Below, one piece after another: positions 8,650-16,170 of a stretch of 32,010 bases of DNA (its first letter is position 1; every line of letters starts with the position of its first letter). Below the pieces are notes generated by a model. The model was not told where the DNA came from. It did not search any database and was given only the letters and a program-made list of their open reading frames with translations. Both the position numbers and the translations under genes were made by a program. Source of the stretch: Muribaculaceae bacterium (GTDB lineage: Bacteria > Bacteroidota > Bacteroidia > Bacteroidales > Muribaculaceae); assembly GCA_017651515.1 (NCBI GenBank), contig JAGCCU010000032.1, forward strand, positions 1-32,010, read 5' to 3'.

Positions 8650-9699
8650 TTATACCACAGTGAAATTCACAATATCAATGTGATTGTACTTGGCGATTAT
8701 CCTGTCGTTCATCCAAATTAGGATATCAATATCATAGTCGATTTCGCCATTTGGCAACGTGACTTCGTAACACTCAAAAGTGAGCATGTACAAATCGTCG
8801 CCATAAGCAATCAACTCCTCAGCATAGGAAAAAAATATGTTTTCCTGTCGCCCAGAGTGTACGCGTTGTGGAACACCATCTACCCATAATACAGCCTGGT
8901 CGTTCCCCTCATCATCGGTTTCAAAACCACAAGTATAGATGTGGCCATTAAGTCGAGCTATCGAACTCACATGACCAAGTGGAATGTCAACTTGAGGAAT
9001 AGGTGGGTTAAAAGTGCGCGGGAGAACTTGAAGCTCTTGGTCAACCCAGATACAAGGTTCGAATCCGATATGTCCACCTACAATAGTGTGGTCGGTATCA
9101 TAAGCATAGAGTGCCGTCGCATGACCGGTCAAATTTTCACTGGGCTTTGGAAGGACAGCTTTGACATAGCGACCATTTGACTCATAATAGAGTACTGCAT
9201 CGCTTCTATCTTTTTCACGGTTATATTGCCCACCCGCAAGATAACACTTACCATTGCTCACGGCAATATTTGAAGCGGTAAAAAACTCGCAGTCTTCGAT
9301 TGGGAATATACCACTGTTTTTCAAGATGTAGGGATAGTCAAAAAGGTAGATGTAATAGTCCCATTTGGCTATACCTTGAGTCTCGTGACTCACATTATCT
9401 ATGAAATCGATGTGCAGCGTGTTCCACTTGCCGTTTTTCCAGTATCCCACCTTGTCCTTGGTACTTTTCCCCGAGACAAAATAGTCATCGCCATCGCTAA
9501 TTATCTCACTGGCATACTCACAGTTAGGGAGTTCCATAATCCTGTCGCCCATCAGGTCATAAATGTGACCTTCGGAAGTCAGCACATAAATCTGTCGCTC
9601 ACCACGGCGCTTGACATTATCTGGCTCATCTTTCTGGCATGACGAAAATGCAACTGCCATGACAACCGCCAAAAATAATATAAGTAATTTATTATTCAT
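8650..9699 (-). CDS. Exported lipoprotein with propeller-like repeats, function unknown
   Basis: 349 residues. The signal ends in FSSCQ, so cysteine 21 is the likely lipidation site, followed by a QKDEPD surface-type linker. The body repeats short blocks of the kind 'gly-x-x-tyr-x-x-gly' with nearby W (for example NGKCYLAGGQY, NGHIYTCGF, GDDLYMLTF, ALYAYDTDHTIVGG), as in beta-propeller or Kelch-like proteins. I do not recognise a named family. It is first in the minus cluster ahead of pldA, and a TACTTTTG box lies 39 bases upstream. The role could be ligand binding at the surface; that is inference. Confidence 0.75.
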   Translation of the reverse strand: MNNKLLILFLAVVMAVAFSSCQKDEPDNVKRRGERQIYVLTSEGHIYDLMGDRIMELPNCEYASEIISDGDDYFVSGKSTKDKVGYWKNGKWNTLHIDFIDNVSHETQGIAKWDYYIYLFDYPYILKNSGIFPIEDCEFFTASNIAVSNGKCYLAGGQYNREKDRSDAVLYYESNGRYVKAVLPKPSENLTGHATALYAYDTDHTIVGGHIGFEPCIWVDQELQVLPRTFNPPIPQVDIPLGHVSSIARLNGHIYTCGFETDDEGNDQAVLWVDGVPQRVHSGRQENIFFSYAEELIAYGDDLYMLTFECYEVTLPNGEIDYDIDILIWMNDRIIAKYNHIDIVNFTVV

Positions 9700-9737
9700 A
9701 TTTTACAACAATGTTGTTTTCAATAACTTTCAATGTG

Positions 9738-9745
9738 CAAAAGTA
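9738..9745 (-). promoter_or_regulatory. -7 box for the lipoprotein-pldA-DUF4421-DUF5103 cluster
   Basis: TACTTTTG on the minus strand matches TAnnTTTG. A TTGT lies 23 bases further upstream (about 9771-9768), longer than the usual 19-21 spacing, so the -33 is uncertain. Confidence 0.5.
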
Positions 9746-9875
9746 ATTACTTTTTTTGAAACGATGTACAACACGCACAAAAAGATTTAGTTTTTTAATT
9801 TTTTACAATTGGTTTAATAAGCAACAACTTACAAATTCTCGCAATAGTCACCATGCAAAAAACTCTCATCATTTC

Positions 9876-9906
9876 TTTGTCGGAATAAATATCTTTGCTA
9901 ACTTTG
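9876..9906 (+). promoter_or_regulatory. Promoter of the BspA-like LRR gene
   Basis: TTTG (9876-9879), 19 bases, TAACTTTG (9899-9906) is an exact Bacteroidetes promoter. A second -7-like TATCTTTG lies at 9890-9897. The predicted start near 9912 gives a leader of about 97 bases, which holds a 17-codon frame. Confidence 0.75.
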
Positions 9907-9931
9907 CAGAGCAGAATGACGATGACACAGA

Positions 9932-9985
9932 ATGGCTACACAACGGTTTTTGCTGGTTAGTGTCGCTATATTTTTTATGACTTAA
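9932..9985 (+). CDS. Possible 17-residue leader peptide
   Basis: A short frame MATQRFLLVSVAIFFMT with stop at 9983-9985 lies in the leader of the LRR gene, 23 bases before its ATG. It is hydrophobic and includes a Gln-Arg start, like a tiny membrane segment. No strong ribosome-binding site is seen and short frames arise by chance, so this is weak. Confidence 0.2.
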   Translation: MATQRFLLVSVAIFFMT

Positions 9986-10008
9986 ATGTTAACTTAAAAA
10001 ATCTGTTT

Positions 10009-11145
10009 ATGAAGAAGTTTTTATCTGTTACAGCACTCCTCCTCATGGTTTACACCCATGCAAGTGCCTGGGGTTATGACTTTATCTACGATGGCTTTGC
10101 CTACAATCTTAATGATGACGGTTCGGTGACACTTACCTCTGACAATGATTTTTATGAATCGTTTAGCGGTCCTGTTGTTGTCCCCGATGAAGTTCCCTAC
10201 GAGGGCCAATTACGTCCCGTTACCGCCATTGACGAAAGTGCATTCTATCGTAATGCTAATATTACATCGTTAACCATCGGCAAGAATGTGAAGACCATCG
10301 GCGCCCATGCTTTCTATATCTGCTCATCTTTGCAGGGTACCTTGAATATCCCTGAGGGAGTCACGAGTATTGGCAACTTCGCTTTCGGTGATTGCGCCCA
10401 ATTGACAGGAGTGGTCATTCCCAAGTCGGTGACCAGCATTGGTGAATATGCATTTGACGATTGCACTGGCTTGACCGCCGTGTACATTTCTGATATTGCC
10501 GCCTGGTGCCGAATCAACTTTACATTCTTTTGGGACAACCCACTTAGTTATGCGCATCACCTTTACTTGAACGGGCAAGAATTGACAGACTTGGTGATAC
10601 CTGATGAAATCACATCCATCAGTCCTTGCGCCTTTTACCAATGTACCAGCCTGCAAAATGTGACCATCGGCAATGGTGTAACTACCATCGGTTTCAGATC
10701 CTTCTGTGAATGCTCAAACATTAGGACCCTGACTTTAGGCAGGTCTGTCAGCGAAATCAATGAAATAGCTTTCTATCGCTGTTATGCACTGAACACTGTT
10801 TATTCCTATCCCGTGAATCCTCCCACTCTGAATGATAGTCCTTTTGCTGACGTAGATTTCCATTCGGTGACTCTACATGTACCCAAGGGCTCAAAAGAAA
10901 AATACGATTATGAATACCCATGGTATTGGTGCCAAAGTATTGTAGAAGACTTAGACACACAAGCTAATGGTGACATTAACAACGACAGCATGGTAGATGT
11001 GGAAGACGTGAACGCAGCTATCAACATCATCTTGAAGAACAAGAGCATGAGCGACTATCCCGGTAATGGTGATATGGATGGTAATGGTTTGATTGATGTC
11101 GAAGACATAAACGCCATCATCAACATCATCCTCAAAGTGGAATAA
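10009..11145 (+). CDS. Secreted BspA-like leucine-rich repeat protein with C-terminal dockerin-like domain
   Basis: 378 residues with a Sec signal ending HASA (cut near 20). Residues about 70-265 hold BspA-type (LRR_5) repeats of the form 'VTSIGxxAFxxCxxLTxVxIP', interrupted near 160-200 by the familiar AAWCRINF...YAHHLYLNG block. VTLHVPKGSKEKYD (287-300) is the usual end of such repeats. The tail has two EF-hand-like Ca loops, DINNDSMVDVED (322-333) and DMDGNGLIDVED (355-366), each followed by a helix ending INIIL: a dockerin type I-like pair. The protein is probably on the cell surface; host or glycan binding is known for some BspA proteins but is inference here. The last 14 bases overlap a possible small antisense gene. 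Confidence 0.85.
   Translation: MKKFLSVTALLLMVYTHASAWGYDFIYDGFAYNLNDDGSVTLTSDNDFYESFSGPVVVPDEVPYEGQLRPVTAIDESAFYRNANITSLTIGKNVKTIGAHAFYICSSLQGTLNIPEGVTSIGNFAFGDCAQLTGVVIPKSVTSIGEYAFDDCTGLTAVYISDIAAWCRINFTFFWDNPLSYAHHLYLNGQELTDLVIPDEITSISPCAFYQCTSLQNVTIGNGVTTIGFRSFCECSNIRTLTLGRSVSEINEIAFYRCYALNTVYSYPVNPPTLNDSPFADVDFHSVTLHVPKGSKEKYDYEYPWYWCQSIVEDLDTQANGDINNDSMVDVEDVNAAINIILKNKSMSDYPGNGDMDGNGLIDVEDINAIINIILKVE
11013..11072 (+). repeat. Copy A of a dockerin-tail DNA cassette
   Basis: This stretch matches the reverse complement of 30301-30360 at about 56 of 60 positions by eye. It encodes the linker between the two Ca loops of the tail, including KNKSMSDYPGNG. High DNA identity between otherwise different LRR genes suggests recent exchange or gene conversion. 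Confidence 0.8.
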
Positions 11146-11248
11146 TTAATGATTTAAAAATAGTCCCCTTGGGGGCTGTGACCGCATCCGCTGTCACTGC
11201 CATTATTGAGGTCAGTATTATAGTCAATATACGTTTTATTCGACTCAT
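11132..11248 (-). CDS. Possible 38-residue secreted peptide or gene remnant
   Basis: Reading MSRIKRILTIILTSIMAVTADA at the N terminus, this short frame has a basic start, a hydrophobic core and an ADA end, exactly like a Sec signal peptide, followed by only 16 residues. A promoter-like TTTG-N20-TACTTTTG lies 30-odd bases upstream in the right direction. Its 3' end overlaps the last 14 bases of the LRR gene on the other strand, and a GC hairpin lies within it. It may be a real tiny exported peptide or the stump of a longer lost gene. Confidence 0.3.
   Translation of the reverse strand: MSRIKRILTIILTSIMAVTADAVTAPKGTIFKSLIIPL
11165..11176 (-). terminator. Short GC hairpin with T run on the minus strand
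   Basis: CCCC AA GGGG-type stem (plus strand tCCCCttGGGGg, extended by AG/CT) followed on the minus strand by ACTATTTTTAA. It could end a minus transcript from the promoter at 11285-11316, giving an RNA of about 115 bases, but the small frame continues past it. Confidence 0.35.
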
Positions 11249-11284
11249 TTGACAATCGCAAAGATTTATCGTTTAATTGTTGGG

Positions 11285-11316
11285 CAAAAGTAATATATTT
11301 GGTGTCAATCACCAAA
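11285..11316 (-). promoter_or_regulatory. Promoter-like site reading toward the LRR gene end
   Basis: On the minus strand TTTG (11316-11313), 20 bases, TACTTTTG (11292-11285), a good Bacteroidetes pattern. It points away from AraC and antisense to the end of the LRR gene; the only gene-like frame downstream is the 38-codon one starting at 11248. Confidence 0.5.
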
Positions 11317-11317
11317 T
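11297..11317. terminator. Bidirectional hairpin between the LRR gene and the AraC gene
   Basis: ATTTGGTG - TCAAT - CACCAAAT forms a perfect 8-base-pair stem. On the plus strand it is followed by TTTTCT, so it may end the LRR transcript 150 bases after its stop; it may also serve the AraC transcript arriving from the other side. It overlaps the -33 of the minus promoter-like site. Confidence 0.5.
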
Positions 11318-11350
11318 TTTTCTCAAACCACTAGTTTACTTGGACATTTG

Positions 11351-11370
11351 GTCTTCATGTTATTGAAGAC
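11351..11370 (-). terminator. Hairpin over the stop codon of the AraC gene
   Basis: GTCTTCA - TGTTAT - TGAAGAC is a perfect 7-base-pair stem that contains the TAA stop of the regulator gene. No T run follows, so it may protect the 3' end or be part of a weak terminator. Confidence 0.4.
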
Positions 11371-12253
11371 GATATTGCACTGGAGTGAGGTTTGCATGCC
11401 GCTTGAAGAACTTGGCAAAAAAGCTGGGATTTGGAAAGTTGAGAGTATCAGAAATCTGCACCACGGTCATATCGGTGTGTTTGAGCATCACTTTGGCTTC
11501 GTTAATTAAAGCTCGGTCAATCCATCCCTTGGCTGTAAGTCCGCTAACTTGCTTGATTACCACCCCCAAATGACGCTGCGTGACACACAGTCGGTCGGCA
11601 TAAAATGCCAGTTGATGCTCTGTTCTACAATGACTGTTAACTAAAGCAATGAACCGTTGGAATATAGATGCGGTATGCGACGGTGAGACCGCATGACTCA
11701 CACTCAACTGATAACAATCATCATAAAACCATAGCATAGATGATATCAGACTCATGAACACATCGCGATTCCACGATGAAGAATGCACAAGTTGCCATAT
11801 AATATTGACTAATTGTCGCAACCAGACAATATTTTCATACTTAACAGGCAACTGAAAATCACGTATCTCACCTTTGAGGATTTGCGGTATGCGTCCTGCC
11901 GGCAGCAACATATCGTTGAACACAGCTACTCCCATTATGTTAAGATCACCCTCTATGGAAATGGGTTGAACTATACTACCTGGAGTAATAAACACCAGTG
12001 AACCATCGACAATATGGCGGTCTATCAGGTTTATGTTGACACGCACATCTCCTTTTATGACAATTCCTATTCGATAATCATTAATAAACAACGGTGCTTT
12101 TCTACTCAGCATATATCTAAACATGTCGCTGGCACCTTCACCATTTATAATGGCAAATTCTTGAGTCAAGAACAATCCTTTCTTGTTCTTTATCGTGTTA
12201 GACATGACATTTTGAATCATGTCATAATTGAAATTCTCAAGTCTTTTTTTCAT
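11360..12253 (-). CDS. AraC family transcriptional regulator
   Basis: 297 residues from ATG 12253 (MKKRLENFNYDMIQNV). The N-terminal half is a cupin-like sensor; the C-terminal hundred residues carry the two helix-turn-helix motifs of AraC: LAFYADRLCVTQRHLGVVIKQ and VVQISDTLNFPNPSFFAKFFKRH, ending TPVQYRLQ. A longer frame to 12328 is rejected since the -7 box TATCTTTG at 12276-12283 would lie inside it. It is divergent from the TolC-type efflux operon and most likely controls it; an inverted CAGTCA/TGACTG pair near the efflux promoter is a candidate site. The inducer is unknown. Confidence 0.9.
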   Translation of the reverse strand: MKKRLENFNYDMIQNVMSNTIKNKKGLFLTQEFAIINGEGASDMFRYMLSRKAPLFINDYRIGIVIKGDVRVNINLIDRHIVDGSLVFITPGSIVQPISIEGDLNIMGVAVFNDMLLPAGRIPQILKGEIRDFQLPVKYENIVWLRQLVNIIWQLVHSSSWNRDVFMSLISSMLWFYDDCYQLSVSHAVSPSHTASIFQRFIALVNSHCRTEHQLAFYADRLCVTQRHLGVVIKQVSGLTAKGWIDRALINEAKVMLKHTDMTVVQISDTLNFPNPSFFAKFFKRHANLTPVQYRLQ

Positions 12254-12275
12254 TTCAGTTAGAATAAATCTTCCG

Positions 12276-12283
12276 CAAAGATA
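12276..12283 (-). promoter_or_regulatory. -7 box of the AraC gene
   Basis: TATCTTTG on the minus strand, 22 bases before the ATG. No clear -33. Confidence 0.5.
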
Positions 12284-12341
12284 ATAAAAAAAGGTATATA
12301 AAGCATATTTGCGATAAAAATCATACAAATAGACCTTCTTT

Positions 12342-12379
12342 CAGTCATTACAGATAACACTTTTACTAATTATTGACTG
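12342..12379. promoter_or_regulatory. Candidate operator between araC-type regulator and efflux operon
   Basis: CAGTCAtTA (12342-12350) and TAtTGACTG (12371-12379) are inverted copies whose CAGTCA/TGACTG cores start 32 bases apart, about three helix turns, so they face the same side of the DNA. The right copy abuts the efflux -7 box. Binding by the neighbouring AraC protein is inference. Confidence 0.3.
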
Positions 12380-12387
12380 TAACTTTG
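12380..12387 (+). promoter_or_regulatory. -7 box of the efflux operon
   Basis: TAACTTTG, 28 bases before the GTG start of the TolC-like gene. The -33 is poor, as expected for a promoter needing an activator. Confidence 0.55.
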
Positions 12388-12415
12388 CAAGCATAAACAA
12401 AAAACATCAAATAAA

Positions 12416-13687
12416 GTGAACAAGGTTTTCATAACAATTATTTATATAGTTGCCAGTCTGACGTTATCGGCCCAAACGACACTTGAGCAATGCCAACAAG
12501 CGGTTGTGAGAAATTATCCCCTCATTAAGCAACGTGACCTTATTTCCCGCACAACACAATACACTGTTGCCAACATCAAGAAAGGCTGGTTGCCACAAGT
12601 CAGTGCATCGGCTCAAGCCACGCTGCAAAGCGATGTTGCCAGCTGGCCGGACGAGATGGAACCTTTCATGACACAAATGGGTGTTGACATGAAAGGTCTC
12701 AAGAAAGACCAGTATCGTGTGGGTATCGATCTGAGCCAAACAATTTATGACGGAGGCTCTATAGCCAGCCAAACTGCAATTGCACGTGAACAGGGCAATG
12801 TACAAGTTGCACAGAATGAAGTCAACTTATACACTGTGCGCATGCGAGTAAATGACTTATACTTCGCCTTACTACTGGTAAACGAACATCAAAAACTGAA
12901 TCAAGACCTTCAGCAGCTATTAGAGGGTAACGAGCAAAAGCTCGCATCTATGTTCAAACGCGGGACAGCATCGGAAAGCGACTATAACTCAGTAAAGGCC
13001 GAACGCCTCAATGCTACTCAGCAAGGCATCCAACTAGCAGCACAACAACAGGCATTAAGCCGCATGCTGAGTACGTTATGCGGCATCGAAGTGAATGAAG
13101 TGCAGAAGCCGCCTATTGTCGAGACATCAACTGTTAACCTCCGCCCAGAGCTGCAACTAATCGACGCTCAGTTACGACTCACCGAGGCACAGAAGCAGTC
13201 GATAGACGCCGCCATGCGACCAAAGTTGAGCTTATTTGCACAAGGGTTTTACGGTTATCCTGGCTACAACATGTTTAACGACATGATGCACCACAGCTGG
13301 AGCCTAAACGGAATGATCGGCGCCCGATTCACGTGGAACATAGCACCGCTTTATACTCGCAAGAACGACCTTGCAAAGCTAAAACTCCAACGTGCGCAGG
13401 TTGAAAACAACCGAGAGTTGTTTTTGTTGAACAATAACCTTGAGCAAATTGAGCACAGTGAAAACGTTCAGCGATATTGTAAAATGATGGAAACCGATAG
13501 CGAAATAATCGATTTGCGAACAAAAGTACGCCGCTCTGCTGAATCGAAGCTTTCACACGGAATCATTGACGTGAACGAACTAATCAAGGAAATCAATAAC
13601 GAAAATGCCGCTCGCGTCCAACAATCAATCCATGAGACCGAAATGCTTAAAGAATTATACGACCTAAAATATGCAAACAACAACTGA
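12416..13687 (+). CDS. TolC-like outer-membrane efflux protein
   Basis: 423 residues starting at a GTG (no usable ATG nearby; the signal MNKVFITIIYIVASLTLSA follows directly). TLEQCQQAVVRNYPLIKQ is the classic start of the OEP/TolC fold; long helices with Q/N/L heptads occur at about 100-200 and 310-420, and GYPGYNMFNDM...FTWNIAPLYTRKND marks the second barrel part. The protein would form a trimeric channel through the outer membrane for the ABC-2 pump encoded downstream. Its stop is 4 bases before the ATG of the HlyD-type gene. The substrate cannot be told from sequence. Confidence 0.9.
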   Translation: MNKVFITIIYIVASLTLSAQTTLEQCQQAVVRNYPLIKQRDLISRTTQYTVANIKKGWLPQVSASAQATLQSDVASWPDEMEPFMTQMGVDMKGLKKDQYRVGIDLSQTIYDGGSIASQTAIAREQGNVQVAQNEVNLYTVRMRVNDLYFALLLVNEHQKLNQDLQQLLEGNEQKLASMFKRGTASESDYNSVKAERLNATQQGIQLAAQQQALSRMLSTLCGIEVNEVQKPPIVETSTVNLRPELQLIDAQLRLTEAQKQSIDAAMRPKLSLFAQGFYGYPGYNMFNDMMHHSWSLNGMIGARFTWNIAPLYTRKNDLAKLKLQRAQVENNRELFLLNNNLEQIEHSENVQRYCKMMETDSEIIDLRTKVRRSAESKLSHGIIDVNELIKEINNENAARVQQSIHETEMLKELYDLKYANNN

Positions 13688-13691
13688 AAAG

Positions 13692-14666
13692 ATGAAAAAG
13701 ATAACAATCGTTGCAAGCATAGGTTTTTTACTCTTGTCTTGCACCAACAAAGAAAACGAATATGATGCTACAGGCACCTTTGAAGTGACTGAAGTTACCG
13801 TCTCGGCAATGGCTTCTGGCCAACTCTTAAGTTTCGTTCTTGAAGAAGGAGAAAATGTAGCTGCCGAATCTGTAGTTGGTCGCATCGATGACACTCAACT
13901 CAAATTAAAGAAAGAACAATTGGAAAGCACCAAAGCCCAGCTTGATGCCAATCGCCGTCAACTGGCTGCCAACCGTAATGCCACAAGCAGCAAGCAACTC
14001 GACCTTGAAAAGCAGGTTGCAGCGTTGCGGCAGCAGATAACCAATGCTAAAAGAGAAAAGCAGCGTTACACTGAATTGTTACGCGACGGGGCTGTGCCCA
14101 AAAAGCAAGTGGATGACATCACCTACCAGATCAATGTGCTGGAAAAACAACTGTCGGCCACTCAAGATCAAATTAGGAGCAACAATGCCAGCCTGGCGCA
14201 ACAAAGCACAGGAATAAATGCCCAGATGGAAGGTATCAATGCCCAGAGTGCAGGCATCGACGCACAACAGGCACAACTCGATGATCAAATCGCCAACTCT
14301 GTCATCAAGAGTCCAATATCTGGTGTTGTGCTGGAAAAATATGTTGAGCAAGGCGAGTTTGTCACAGTGGGAAAGCCACTTTTCAAGGTAGCTGACATAA
14401 CCAAAGCAGTGCTACGAGCCTACGTGACCTCTGCTCAACTCGAACATATTAAGGTGGGGCAAGCAGTCAAAGTGTTTTCCGATTATGGCAAAGGTAAAGG
14501 ACAGTCCTACAATGGCACCATCAGTTGGATATCACCACAATCGGAGTTCACACCTAAAACAATCGTCACCGAAGACGAGAGAGCAGACCTCGTCTATGCC
14601 GTTAAAATCAGCCTTGAAGGCAATAGCGATATTAAAATGGGCATGTATGGTAAAGTAAAATTCTGA
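13692..14666 (+). CDS. HlyD/YbhG-type periplasmic adaptor lipoprotein
   Basis: 324 residues from ATG 13692. MKKITIVASIGFLLLSC is a lipoprotein signal with C17 lipidated. A biotinyl-lipoyl-like domain in two halves (VTVSAMASGQLLSFVLEEGENV and SPISGVVLEKYVEQGEFV) flanks a long coiled coil (about 75-195), and the C-terminal barrel includes ADITKAVLRAYVTSAQL. It contains a repeat of INAQ/IDAQQ units near 180-200. It bridges the ABC-2 pump to TolC. An earlier in-frame ATG at 13671 lies within the TolC gene and would put seven residues before the signal, so it is not used. Followed after 9 bases by the ATPase gene. Confidence 0.9.
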   Translation: MKKITIVASIGFLLLSCTNKENEYDATGTFEVTEVTVSAMASGQLLSFVLEEGENVAAESVVGRIDDTQLKLKKEQLESTKAQLDANRRQLAANRNATSSKQLDLEKQVAALRQQITNAKREKQRYTELLRDGAVPKKQVDDITYQINVLEKQLSATQDQIRSNNASLAQQSTGINAQMEGINAQSAGIDAQQAQLDDQIANSVIKSPISGVVLEKYVEQGEFVTVGKPLFKVADITKAVLRAYVTSAQLEHIKVGQAVKVFSDYGKGKGQSYNGTISWISPQSEFTPKTIVTEDERADLVYAVKISLEGNSDIKMGMYGKVKF

Positions 14667-14675
14667 TAGCATGTC

Positions 14676-16157
14676 ATGACAAGCATAGAAGTGAACCATA
14701 TTTCCAAGTCTTTTGGCACCGTCAAAGCACTAGACGATGTCTCGTTGAGCGTTAACCGCAGCGAAGTCTTCGGTCTAATAGGTCCAGACGGAGCAGGAAA
14801 AACCACTTTGTTTCGCCTTCTATGCACCTTATTACTTGCCGACAGTGGAGAAGCAAAAGTAGATGGCTTCGACGTTGTGACACAAATGTCGGAAATACGC
14901 AAACGCTTGGGATATATGCCAGGTAAGTTTTCACTGTATGAAGACTTGACTGTACGTGAAAACCTGGAATTTTTCGCCACTCTTTTCGGCACCACTGTCG
15001 ATGCTGGTTACGACACCATCAAAGCCATCTATTCACAAATAGAACGGTTCAGCAACCGTAAAGCCGGCGCTCTTTCAGGAGGCATGAAACAGAAACTGGC
15101 ACTTTCATGCGCCCTTGTCCACCAACCCAGTGTGCTGATTCTTGACGAACCCACCACTGGTGTTGATCCTGTGAGCCGCAAGGAATTATGGGAAATGCTT
15201 GGCACACTCAAGGATCACAATATCACAATAGTGGCAGCAACGCCTTATCTTGATGAAGTGCGAAGATGTGAAAGAGTGGCATTTCTACACAATGGTCGCA
15301 TTCAAGGAATAGGCTCTCCCACAGAGATTCTCACACAGTTTGCCCATATTTTCAACCCACCAAGAATTGACCGTGGTGCAAATAATGAAGCTGAATCTAT
15401 TGTCCAATCATCTTCAAACGAAAATGTTATAGAAGTTCAGCACTTGGTAAAAGCCTTCGGTACATTCCATGCTGTTGACGACATATCTTTCACAGTTAAG
15501 AAGGGTGAAATATTCGGTTTTCTAGGAGCCAACAGGGCAGGAAAAACCACAGCTATGCATATGCTTACAGGACTAAACCAGCCTACCAGTGGAACAGGTA
15601 AAGTGGCAGGATTTGACATCCGGACGCAACATGAACTCATCAAGCAGCACATTGGTTATATGAGCCAGCGTTTTTCTCTATATTCCGATCTAACCGTTGC
15701 TGAGAACATAAGGCTTTTTGCGGGCATATATGGCATGGATGACGATGTCATAGCACGAAAAACGGACCAGTTGCTCGAGCGATTGCAGTTTGCCGAGCAC
15801 CGTAATGACCTTGTGGGATCCCTGCCTCTTGGCTGGAAACAAAAACTGGCATTTTCGGTAAGCATATTCCACGAACCAAGCATTGTGTTTCTCGATGAGC
15901 CAACTGGGGGCGTCGATCCTGCCACAAGACGACAATTCTGGGAACTTATCTATGAAGCCGCTCAGCACGGTATCACAGTTTTTGTCACAACCCACTATAT
16001 GGACGAAGCCGAATATTGCGACCGTATCTCTATTATGGTAGATGGGAAAATAAGTGCCATCGGCACTCCCGATGAACTCAAAAGCCTATACGGCTTTCAG
16101 AATATTGACCAGGTATTCACTCATCTTGCTCGGCAAGCCACTCGTTCCAGTGATTAA
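14676..16157 (+). CDS. Fused double ABC ATPase, YbhF-like
   Basis: 493 residues with two ATPase domains joined by a short linker (about 222-250). Domain 1: Walker A GPDGAGKT (36-43), signature LSGG (133-136), Walker B LILDE (E158), but the switch histidine is proline (ATPYLDE, P190). Domain 2: Walker A GANRAGKT (284-291), signature LPLG (383-386) in place of LSGG, Walker B E408 and normal H440. The same split of good and poor motifs is found in E. coli YbhF (578 residues), so this is a cytoplasmic ATPase with one full and one degenerate site. It powers the two permeases that follow. Confidence 0.92.
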   Translation: MTSIEVNHISKSFGTVKALDDVSLSVNRSEVFGLIGPDGAGKTTLFRLLCTLLLADSGEAKVDGFDVVTQMSEIRKRLGYMPGKFSLYEDLTVRENLEFFATLFGTTVDAGYDTIKAIYSQIERFSNRKAGALSGGMKQKLALSCALVHQPSVLILDEPTTGVDPVSRKELWEMLGTLKDHNITIVAATPYLDEVRRCERVAFLHNGRIQGIGSPTEILTQFAHIFNPPRIDRGANNEAESIVQSSSNENVIEVQHLVKAFGTFHAVDDISFTVKKGEIFGFLGANRAGKTTAMHMLTGLNQPTSGTGKVAGFDIRTQHELIKQHIGYMSQRFSLYSDLTVAENIRLFAGIYGMDDDVIARKTDQLLERLQFAEHRNDLVGSLPLGWKQKLAFSVSIFHEPSIVFLDEPTGGVDPATRRQFWELIYEAAQHGITVFVTTHYMDEAEYCDRISIMVDGKISAIGTPDELKSLYGFQNIDQVFTHLARQATRSSD

Positions 16158-16170
16158 TTATCAACACGCC

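Noticed and set aside
9756-9980. 74-codon open frame in the LRR gene leader region
   Set aside because: It runs through both promoters of the divergent pair and its product is of low, basic, random-looking composition.
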